Assembly (NCBI GenBank): GCA_030605745.1
Contig: JAUWHT010000079.1
Span: 1 to 10,566, forward strand
Direction: 5' to 3'
Length of the DNA: 10,566 bases
DNA from: Pirellulales bacterium
Lineage (GTDB): Bacteria; Planctomycetota; Planctomycetia; Pirellulales; Thermoguttaceae
How positions within the stretch are numbered: the stretch's first letter is position 1; every line of letters starts with the position of its first letter. A program made the translations under genes and the position numbers. This document shows positions 1-6,173 of this stretch, piece by piece. Below the pieces are notes generated by a model that worked only from the letters and a program-made list of their open reading frames with translations, was not told the DNA's origin and did no database searches.

Positions 1-12
1 TTTCTCAGCTTG

Positions 13-68
13 GCGGGCTGAGAGCGCCGCGCGTCGGCCCCAAGGGGTCGACGGCGAGTCCAGCCCGC
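13..68. repeat. Nested GC-rich palindrome at the left edge
   Basis: An 8-bp perfect inverted repeat, GCGGGCTG at 13-20 and CAGCCCGC at 61-68, encloses smaller complementary pairs: CGCCG near 26 with CGGCG near 52, and CCCC at 38-41 with GGGG at 44-47. The whole could fold into one long interrupted stem-loop. There is no T-run on either side in either direction, so it does not look like an intrinsic terminator. The gene further left lies outside the window, so its relation to a transcript cannot be judged. It most likely belongs to the intergenic palindromic repeats seen elsewhere here, but its sequence matches none of the other three families. Confidence 0.4.
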
Positions 69-158
69 TGAACCGACCAACAAAAACGCCGAGCAACCGC
101 CTCGAAAACGGTTGAAATATGTGCAAAACTTGAACTTAGCCGTTACACCAACCTGCGG

Positions 159-187
159 AAAATCGGGCAAGCCCGGCGGCTAAACGG
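159..187 (-). terminator. Possible intrinsic terminator of the minus-strand giant gene, built on a CCGTTTAGCC repeat end
   Basis: Read on the minus strand, the stop codon at 190-188 is followed directly by CCGTTTAGCCGCCG (187-174). This overlaps a short hairpin, CGGGC (175-171), loop TT, GCCCG (168-164), followed by ATTTT (163-159). The stem is only 5 bp and the T-tract 4, so termination may be weak. The leading 14 bases are the same core found at 4155-4168, and its first ten are found inverted at 6122-6131, so the terminator appears to reuse a dispersed repeat end. The outer arms TTAGCCG (136-142) and CGGCTAA (177-183) also form an inverted repeat. Confidence 0.35.
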
Positions 188-3100
188 CTACTCCGCTTTT
201 ACCTCCTGTTCAACCTCCTCGATCGACAGCCGGACCTGGGGGATATGCAGATGTGAGTCTAGGGCTTGATCCTCATCGTTGGTTCCGGCGTTGACCTGGT
301 CGACCTCATCTTCGAGTGCCTCCAGCCAGGCGGGCACGTCGAAGCCGGCGCCGGAGAGTTCTTCGGTGAACTCGGCGATTCCCGCTTCAAGGCGCCGAAA
401 CGCTTCCGATTCCAGGCCGTCGGACAACTGCTTGATGGCAGGCCGGACCAGGGCCCGAAGCCGATCGATGGCCAACGGCCGGACGAACCGTTCGCCCAGC
501 CGGTCGGCGATGCTCGACAACCTCATGCCGTACTTGCGGTTTAAGCGTGCGAGGCGCTTAAGGTGTTCCTCGGCAATGTCGCCGGTCCGCTGGGCGACGG
601 CCTCGCGCCAGATTTCGGCCGCCTGGTGGTGACCGCAGCGCAGCATCACGTCATGGGTGAGGACAACCGGCCGCAAGTTCCAGGCCACCCGGTCATAGGC
701 AGTCCGAAGCCGCAGGAAATCCAGCAATGTGTAGAGCAGCTCCCCGCGATCTGACTGGGTGGTGGTGCTGTTGTAGTCGATGTATTCGGGATAGTTTTCC
801 ACGACGGCCTCCATGGCGACGCTCAGGTGGCGCACCGCGTGGTTGCGCTTCAGCGGCCCGTCCAATTCGGCCAGAAACCGGAACTCCTCCTCCGTGTCGG
901 AGTTTTCCAGAAGCGACTCCAGCCAGGCGTCCACTCCTTGGTGCAGGATTGCTCGCAGGTTTCCCATGCTCATGAACTTCTGCGTAAACAGGTTGCCGCC
1001 GTATTGCCGGATGAACCGCTTCAGGTCTCGCCAGCGCCGCTCGCTGTCGATCGTTTCCAGAACCGAGAGCCGGACACCCCGGCTGTGGGCCAGCCAGCAC
1101 CGCAGCAGTGATTCGGTGGCTTGTTCGAGGCAGCCGATCAGATCCAGGCCGGGGACCCGAGCCGTTGAGTCCGGCTCGCCGATGTGCCAATCTTCCGAAG
1201 AGACGACCAGACATCGGACGACGGCCTTGCAGCCGATCTGAAACATCTGATCGAACTCGGTGATCGCTCCCTGGCCGACCGGATGGTCACGCTCCATGTC
1301 CTCGATGGTCTCCAGCAGCCATCTGGTTTCGCGCAGCAGGCCCAACCGCGGCAGGTAAGCCAGCAAGCGCCGGAGCGTGTACTGGATGCTCCGCGAGGCG
1401 ACGATGCGCCGTGGATTTCCTCCGCGGGCCAGGTCGACGTACAGCAGTGGCTGCCGACGCAGCGCGTCGAGCAACTCGCGCCAGTTGTTGCGGACACCAG
1501 CTACGTCGCCGCGGAGCACGCCGCGGAGCACCCGTTCGACCGGTTCCTCCCAATCGTCCAGATCAGTCGACGCGTCGTGGCGATGCATGGCCACGCGGAT
1601 CATGCGTGCCGCATCGGCCGTCTCCACGCAGGTGGTGATGACCTGCTCGGTGAGCATTTCCTTGATACCACGCCGGCGGTCGTATTCGACCAGCGACTCG
1701 TGTGTGCCCCGTGGCGGGGGGATCCGATAGCGGTGGAGCGCGGCGAGCAGTTCCAACAGGTGCCGGCGGTTGGTCATGGCCCGGTCCAGCCAACCGGCCA
1801 GCACGTCGTCGCGGTCCGAGCCGGCGCGTTGTTGTTCTCCCCTGCCAGGTGGCTCGCCGGGTGCCGAGGCCACCGCCGAGAGCTTCCACAACCGGGCCAG
1901 CACGGTCAAGAAGGCCAGCCGGTTGACAATCTGCTGGGCCTCGGCGACCAACTCGAAGTCAGTCGCATTTTCACCCCCTTCGAGCATTTCCCCCTCGAAG
2001 CCGTCGTCAGTGCTGTCGCGGTAGGTCACACCTTCGTAGGCCGCACTGAACAGGTCATCCGCCTGATCCTCTTCCATCTCTGCGCCGTCCGGGGTTTGGT
2101 CGGCCAGCTCGAATCGCGGCACTTCCCCATACTCCCCGGCGTTGGCCTCCAGGTAATCGAGGAACTTTCGCGCAAGCGGCCAGCACTGGCCTGGCGGGAC
2201 GCAGCGCGTGACCGGTTGCTCGCCCGCCGGCTGCTGCGGTTGCCACAGGTCCTCCATCCATCGGAGCACCAGGTCGTGGAACGCAAAGCTTTCCTCGACC
2301 AGGGGGACCTGCTCGGCCCGGCTGAGCCACTGGACCAGCAGTGCCATGGCGGCGACCAGGTCGCGCTGGTCGATCAACGCTTCGACCACCAGGGCGTAGG
2401 CCTTGGGCGAGCGGAACTGCTCGACGTGCCCGCGCCAGAAGCCCACGTCGCCGGCGGCCGCGCCTGCTTCGCGCCTCGCCCGAAGCGCCGCCGCCACGTG
2501 GTCGGCCGACTCGCGCGTCTCGCGCCCGGAGATGCCTTCCACCGCGCCGACTTCGAGGCTGGCGAACTTGTCCCACCACTGGGCGAGCTTGCCAAGGCCG
2601 GCCGAGAGCGTCTGCTGCAGTTTGGTGTTTCCTGCCGAGGCGGCTTCCTTCTGAATCTGCACGTACAGGTCGAATATCTCGCCGACCAGATCGATCAGCT
2701 CGTCGGTGCGATGGTCGTGCACGCTGTTTTCCACGGCCGGGAACAGGTTGTACTGTGCGGCGAAGCCCAGGATGTTCCACGGATCGACCAGGGCCCCGCA
2801 CTCGATCGCCCGGTGCAGCAGGTCTTCGATCTCGGGCAGAATCGCGGCGGCCTGTTCGAGCCGGCCTTGTTCGGCCTCCAGATAGGCCGTCGCCAAGCGG
2901 CAATAGATGTCGCACTGCATTCGGGCCGAGGCGACCGGCACCACGCGGACCTGCTGCCGGCCCGCTTCCAGGTAGCCCATCCGTGCAAACAGCAGCGCCA
3001 GGTGGACGTGTTGCAATTGCTGGGCCCGTCGCCGGGCCAAGCGCTGGTTGAAATCCTGCCGCGCACCGCCCAGCGGCTGCCGCAGGGTAGTCGCTTCGGC

Positions 3101-4147
3101 CTGAAGCCGCTCGGCGTGCGGCCCCGACAGCCCGGAAAGCAGTTGCTCGTAAAATGCGTCGCGATATGCCGCGATGTGCCCGACCAGCGTGGCCAGCGTG
3201 GTGTCGGAATCGTGGGCCTCCGGACCATCGCCGCTTACGCCCGAACCCATCAGCATCGTACCGGCCAGCACGGCGGCCGCCTCGAACATCGCTTCCTCGT
3301 AAGGCAACTTACCGCGGTCTTCCACCCGGGCCAACATCGCCTCCAGCGAAACCTCCTGCAACACGAACCGGCGAGAACGGCCCGAGTTGTCCAGGCAGTT
3401 CATGTCCCACTGCCCGAACAGGTAATTGGGACGCTTGTTTACCGGATGGTCGAAATCGTAGGCCCTCGGGTCCAGTGCCAACTCGTCGAGCAGCGCCGGG
3501 TCGAAACATGCCTGGAAAAGGAGCGTCGTGTCGGTGGCCTCGAGGATCGCCAGGGCCCGGCGGATCAACTCCCGGTAGCGGCCCACGGCAACGCCTGCGC
3601 CGCGGATGAAAAGCGGAACCGGCCGCACACATTCGTGGGCGTAAGGCTGGATCTTCTGCTCGGTTTCGAGCACGGGCACCGGCCGGTGCCCGAGGTAGTC
3701 GTTCAGCCGGTCGATGGCCCCGCGGGCGATCCGCTCCGACTGGTCCCACGGCCCGCCCTGCTGCAATACCGCCTCGCAAACCCGGCCGATGAAAAAGGGG
3801 CGAAACAACCGCTCGGACGTCTGGTGGAACAACAGATCGCCATGATATCGGCGGTACTCGGGCAGCGTGGTGTCGAATACCAGCGAGAGCACCGCCTCGG
3901 CCTGCTCGACCCGGCGAAAGGCGTCGGAGCGACCGTGGAGCTGCTTCAACTCGGCGTGGAACACCGCAGCCAGCGTCCGCCAGGTCGGCTCGGCGTCGCT
4001 GGCGCGGTTCTCAATCAGGCCGAACAACCGGTTGACGTTCCCCAAGAATGCAGGATCCGGCGCACCGGAGGAGAAGTTCAGGTACCCGAGGATTTCCTCG
4101 GTCATTTTCCGGGCGTCGGCGCCCAGGTCAACTGCGTTCATTCTCAT
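188..4147 (-). CDS. Very large hypothetical protein, probably planctomycete-specific (1319 aa)
   Basis: I cannot assign a function. The product starts MRMNAVDLG and ends in an acidic tail. It has no signal peptide and no hydrophobic run long enough for a membrane segment, so it is probably cytoplasmic. The sequence is rich in Leu, Arg, Glu and Ala and reads as almost wholly alpha-helical. Residues about 375-465 look like degenerate TPR-like helix pairs, including FARMGYLEAGRQQ and a CRLATAYLEAEQGRLEQAA stretch. This is followed by a Trp- and aromatic-containing block, DPWNILGFAAQYNLFP. Residues about 685-735 form a strongly acidic insert with Tyr and Phe (EMEEDQADDLF and similar). The start at 4147 is chosen because GGA lies six bases upstream on the minus strand; ATG at 4141 has no spaced Shine-Dalgarno. 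I recall long orphan proteins of this style from planctomycete genomes, but that is memory, not a search. It is divergent from the propeller gene and alone on its strand. A scaffold or helical-repeat interaction protein is a guess. Confidence 0.85.
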   Translation of the reverse strand: MRMNAVDLGADARKMTEEILGYLNFSSGAPDPAFLGNVNRLFGLIENRASDAEPTWRTLAAVFHAELKQLHGRSDAFRRVEQAEAVLSLVFDTTLPEYRRYHGDLLFHQTSERLFRPFFIGRVCEAVLQQGGPWDQSERIARGAIDRLNDYLGHRPVPVLETEQKIQPYAHECVRPVPLFIRGAGVAVGRYRELIRRALAILEATDTTLLFQACFDPALLDELALDPRAYDFDHPVNKRPNYLFGQWDMNCLDNSGRSRRFVLQEVSLEAMLARVEDRGKLPYEEAMFEAAAVLAGTMLMGSGVSGDGPEAHDSDTTLATLVGHIAAYRDAFYEQLLSGLSGPHAERLQAEATTLRQPLGGARQDFNQRLARRRAQQLQHVHLALLFARMGYLEAGRQQVRVVPVASARMQCDIYCRLATAYLEAEQGRLEQAAAILPEIEDLLHRAIECGALVDPWNILGFAAQYNLFPAVENSVHDHRTDELIDLVGEIFDLYVQIQKEAASAGNTKLQQTLSAGLGKLAQWWDKFASLEVGAVEGISGRETRESADHVAAALRARREAGAAAGDVGFWRGHVEQFRSPKAYALVVEALIDQRDLVAAMALLVQWLSRAEQVPLVEESFAFHDLVLRWMEDLWQPQQPAGEQPVTRCVPPGQCWPLARKFLDYLEANAGEYGEVPRFELADQTPDGAEMEEDQADDLFSAAYEGVTYRDSTDDGFEGEMLEGGENATDFELVAEAQQIVNRLAFLTVLARLWKLSAVASAPGEPPGRGEQQRAGSDRDDVLAGWLDRAMTNRRHLLELLAALHRYRIPPPRGTHESLVEYDRRRGIKEMLTEQVITTCVETADAARMIRVAMHRHDASTDLDDWEEPVERVLRGVLRGDVAGVRNNWRELLDALRRQPLLYVDLARGGNPRRIVASRSIQYTLRRLLAYLPRLGLLRETRWLLETIEDMERDHPVGQGAITEFDQMFQIGCKAVVRCLVVSSEDWHIGEPDSTARVPGLDLIGCLEQATESLLRCWLAHSRGVRLSVLETIDSERRWRDLKRFIRQYGGNLFTQKFMSMGNLRAILHQGVDAWLESLLENSDTEEEFRFLAELDGPLKRNHAVRHLSVAMEAVVENYPEYIDYNSTTTQSDRGELLYTLLDFLRLRTAYDRVAWNLRPVVLTHDVMLRCGHHQAAEIWREAVAQRTGDIAEEHLKRLARLNRKYGMRLSSIADRLGERFVRPLAIDRLRALVRPAIKQLSDGLESEAFRRLEAGIAEFTEELSGAGFDVPAWLEALEDEVDQVNAGTNDEDQALDSHLHIPQVRLSIEEVEQEVKAE

Positions 4148-4154
4148 CGAAAGT

Positions 4155-4181
4155 CCGTTTAGCCGCCGCGTCTACGCGGCG
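4155..4181 (+). repeat. CCGTTTAGCC-family repeat with hairpin (half element)
   Basis: CCGTTTAGCCGCCG at 4155-4168 is followed by a tight palindrome, CGCCGCGT (4164-4171) and ACGCGGCG (4174-4181). The closing GGCTAAACGG arm found in the copy at 6077-6131 is absent here, so this is a half element. It lies 8 bases upstream of the start codon of the giant gene, so on that minus-strand mRNA it would form a stable leader hairpin just before the ribosome-binding region. Confidence 0.6.
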
Positions 4182-4248
4182 ATATTCGGCGTGGACACCG
4201 GTGCTAAGGTCGCCCGCGCACAAATAACTTGTACGAATTCCACCAAGA

Positions 4249-4324
4249 GTGGCACGTCCCTGAGCGCAGCGAAGGGCGTGTTTGGGGCACTTTGCCACGC
4301 CCTTCGTTCCTCAGGGCGTGCCAC
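4249..4324 (+). repeat. 76-bp palindromic intergenic element, GTGGCACG family, copy 1
   Basis: The left arm (4249-4280) runs from GTGGCACGTCCCTGAG to GAAGGGCGTG. The right arm (4296-4324) runs from CACGCCCTTCG to CAGGGCGTGCCAC. The arms are complementary with a few mismatches around a 15-base loop, giving a long imperfect hairpin. A second copy of exactly the same length lies inverted at 5862-5937. The element is flanked by near-identical 9-mers AACTTGTAC (4226-4234) and AATTTGTAC (4326-4334), 100 bp apart. It has no coding capacity. A REP-like or MITE-like element is the likely class, by inference only. Confidence 0.75.
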
Positions 4325-4493
4325 CAATTTGTACAGCTTATTTCTGCGCGGGTCCTAAACCTTACCCCGCCACGCTGGGGGGTGCAAATCCTGACGACTC
4401 AATTACGGTTCTTCACGTGCTTTTTGCCGGCTTTCTGATTATGATAGTAGAGAAGGGGCTTGGGAATAGGGGAAAACGCTCGAGGAAATCATC

Positions 4494-5822
4494 ATGCAAC
4501 GTTTCGTTTTTGCCGCGGCGCTGGTTGCCGTGCTGTGTCCCTGCGGCCGGGCACCGGCTGCACTGCGAAGTGGAATTATCCCGCAAACGACTGCCGCCCG
4601 GCACGGGCTGACGCGGCCTTGGTTCACGCAGATTCAATTGGACCGCGGCCGGGCACGCATCGGCCAAATCGTGCTCTTCCAGGGAACGCTCTACGTGCAG
4701 ACCAATCGGGCAATGCTCCATGCGATCGACGCCGAGACGGGCCAGACGCTCTGGGCAAAGCAGGTCGGCCGGTCGAATCATCCCAGCCTGACCCCCGGGC
4801 TCGGCCACGACCTGCTGGCGGTCATCAACGGGTCGCGGCTGTATGTCTGTAACCGCTACAACGGCAATCTGCTCTACGAAGTCCAGGTCGACGGCGTTCC
4901 CGGCGCCGGGTCTGCCGTAAGCAAGAAGTGGGCATACGTGCCAATGGTCAATGGACTAGTAATGGCCTACCGGCTGCGGCAGGAATATGTTCCCCCCCTG
5001 GCCTGCCAGTCACTGGGCCGAGCCCTGGTCCAACCGTTGGTTACCCGCCAGACCGAGGGCGAAGAATTCGTGGCCTGGCCAACCGACCGCGGCTATTTGA
5101 ACATTGCTCGGGTGGACCTCCGCGCTGAGGACCGCTTGGCGTTGAAGTACCGGCTGGAGACCGACGCCGGGATAGCCGCCCGGCCGACCTACCAGCCGCC
5201 GGATCCCAAGGATGCGGGCGCCTCGGGCGTGATTTTTGCCGCCTCGCGAGACGGCTTCGTGTACGCCATCCAGGAGAAGAATGGGGAATTGTTATGGCGG
5301 TTTTCTGCCGGCGAGCCGATCCTCCAGCCGGTCGTGGTTATCGGCAATCGGGTTTACGCAGCCACCCAGCCGGGTGGCATCTGCTGCATCAGTGCCCAGA
5401 CCGGCGGCGAGGTCTGGTGGGCGCCCAACGTGATACAGTTCATCGCCGCCGGCAAACAGCAAGTTTATGTGGCCGACAAACTCGGGCGAATCCTCGTGCT
5501 CAGTGCCGAGACGGGCACCCGGCTCGACACGATCGACGCCACCACCTTGTCAATCAAGCTGACAAACGCGCGAACCGACCGGCTCTACCTGGCCACCGAC
5601 ACCGGACTGATCCAGTGCCTGCACGAGCTGGAACAATCCGAACCGATCCACTACGGCAGGCCACGCAAAAAGACGCCCAAGAAAGAGAGAAAACCAGTCG
5701 TCCAGCAACAGGGCCCTCAGCCGCCGGAACCGGCCGAAAAGCCGGGTACCCAGGAAAAACCCGTCGGCGGAGAGCAGGATCCGTTCGGCAGCGGAGACGA
5801 CGACGAGGATCCGTTCGCATGA
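4494..5822 (+). CDS. Exported PQQ-like beta-propeller repeat protein (BamB-like)
   Basis: The 442-residue product starts with a signal peptide: MQRF, a hydrophobic run to about residue 14, then APA-A near 20-23 for signal peptidase I. The two cysteines there do not fit a lipobox. The body consists of PQQ-type propeller blades, each ending in the pattern YAID..TG..LW: about residues 67-90 (LHAIDAETGQTLWAKQ), 107-132, 146-161, 245-270 (VYAIQEKNGELLWRF), 286-310 (ISAQTGGEVWW), 324-349 (VLSAETGTRLDTID) and 363-378. Such folds usually serve protein-protein contacts, as in BamB of outer-membrane assembly, or bind PQQ in dehydrogenases. No dehydrogenase motifs are seen, so a structural or binding role outside the cytoplasm is likelier. 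From about residue 388 the chain becomes a low-complexity tail rich in Lys, Pro and Gln, ending with DPFGSGDDDEDPFA. The start is supported by GAGGA at 4482-4486, seven bases upstream. It stands alone, between repeat-filled gaps. Confidence 0.85.
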   Translation: MQRFVFAAALVAVLCPCGRAPAALRSGIIPQTTAARHGLTRPWFTQIQLDRGRARIGQIVLFQGTLYVQTNRAMLHAIDAETGQTLWAKQVGRSNHPSLTPGLGHDLLAVINGSRLYVCNRYNGNLLYEVQVDGVPGAGSAVSKKWAYVPMVNGLVMAYRLRQEYVPPLACQSLGRALVQPLVTRQTEGEEFVAWPTDRGYLNIARVDLRAEDRLALKYRLETDAGIAARPTYQPPDPKDAGASGVIFAASRDGFVYAIQEKNGELLWRFSAGEPILQPVVVIGNRVYAATQPGGICCISAQTGGEVWWAPNVIQFIAAGKQQVYVADKLGRILVLSAETGTRLDTIDATTLSIKLTNARTDRLYLATDTGLIQCLHELEQSEPIHYGRPRKKTPKKERKPVVQQQGPQPPEPAEKPGTQEKPVGGEQDPFGSGDDDEDPFA

Positions 5823-5861
5823 AGTCCTTAGGAGCTGTAACACAATAACTCGATCAATTGG

Positions 5862-5937
5862 GTGGCACGCCCAGAACGAAGTAATGGGCGTGGGGGCCGG
5901 AAAAACACGCCTTTCGCTCTGCTCAGGGACGTGCCAC
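5862..5937 (-). repeat. 76-bp palindromic intergenic element, GTGGCACG family, copy 2 (inverted)
   Basis: Read on the minus strand, this copy begins GTGGCACGTCCCTGAGC and ends GGGCGTGCCAC, the same ends as copy 1 at 4249-4324, and it has the same length of 76 bases. Over the first 35 positions the two copies differ at only three bases. The middle and right portions are much less alike, and its own arms pair less well than those of copy 1. It begins 40 bases after the stop codon of the propeller gene, so it would be a hairpin in that transcript's 3' end. Confidence 0.72.
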
Positions 5938-6076
5938 TCAGTTGCCGATTCGGTCAAGTTATTCTTTTACAATCTTAGCACAGCTTGTTGAGAAACCAAA
6001 CGGGGTCCTTGACTCCCGGCAGCGAAATCCTCAAACTGTACTGTTGAGGGGCTTACAGTGAAAGTTTTGCGCATAT

Positions 6077-6131
6077 GTTTAGCCGCCGCCGGTACGGCGG
6101 CGTCCCTGGTGTACCGCCGGGGGCTAAACGG
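6077..6131 (+). repeat. CCGTTTAGCC-family palindromic element, complete copy
   Basis: GTTTAGCC (6077-6084) and GGCTAAAC (6122-6129) form outer inverted arms. Inside is a strong hairpin, CGCCGCCG (6084-6091), loop GTA, CGGCGGCG (6095-6102). The right end extends to GGCTAAACGG, the complement of the core seen at 4155-4164 and at 187-178. The element lies 42 bases upstream of the purH start codon, so if transcription starts before it, it becomes a stable hairpin in the purH leader. An in-frame ATG at 6075 runs into this element and is not a credible start. Confidence 0.68.
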
Positions 6132-6162
6132 GTTTTGGTTGCGGCCGCAGGCCGCCTTATGA

Positions 6163-6167
6163 AAGGA
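6163..6167 (+). promoter_or_regulatory. Ribosome-binding site that sets the purH start
   Basis: AAGGA lies six bases before ATG at 6174. In-frame ATGs at 6075 and 6159 have no comparable site, and translation from 6075 would pass through the palindromic repeat. The conserved PurH N-terminus (HALISVSDK) follows directly after 6174. Confidence 0.7.
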
Positions 6168-6173
6168 ATCGTC

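Larger units (their letters stand above)
4148..4493. other. Divergent intergenic region with two repeat elements
   Basis: This 346-base gap separates the start codons of the minus-strand giant gene and the plus-strand propeller gene. It contains a CCGTTTAGCC half-element (4155-4181) and a 76-bp palindromic element (4249-4324). Nearer the propeller gene is an AT-richer stretch with a possible -10 hexamer, TATGAT at 4440-4445, matching the consensus at five of six positions. The base run 17 bp upstream (GTGCTT) is a poor -35. I found no convincing promoter for the minus-strand gene. A pairing of ACCCC with GGGGT near 4363-4382 is too short to name. Confidence 0.5.
5823..6173. other. Intergenic region between the propeller gene and purH
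   Basis: This 351-base gap holds the inverted 76-bp element (5862-5937) and a complete CCGTTTAGCC-family element (6077-6131). Between them is about 140 bases of plainer DNA that should contain the purH promoter. Candidates are weak: TACAAT at 5968-5973 (five of six -10 positions) has TTGCCG 20 bases upstream, which is too far. TTGACT at 6009-6014 is a good -35 but has only a three-of-six -10 at 17 bases. I saw no recognisable purine-responsive operator or riboswitch, and no clear terminator for the propeller gene apart from the hairpin of the 76-bp element itself, which has no T-run. Confidence 0.5.

Noticed and set aside
1184..4162. A 992-codon open frame on the plus strand, antisense to the giant gene
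   Set aside because: High-GC codon bias on the minus strand suppresses stop codons in the opposite frame. The translated product has the composition of a shadow frame (rich in Val, Gln, Arg, Pro and His), no recognisable motif and no ribosome-binding site. The minus-strand frame is longer, has a credible start and looks like a helical protein.
4536..4566. A lipoprotein signal (lipobox) in the propeller protein
   Set aside because: The residues before the first cysteine are Val-Leu, which lack the small residue needed at the -1 position. An APA-A signal peptidase I site follows and fits better.
6075..6173. An upstream ATG in frame with purH that would add 33 residues
   Set aside because: The added stretch translates a palindromic repeat, has no ribosome-binding site and no counterpart in PurH proteins, whereas ATG 6174 has AAGGA at good spacing.
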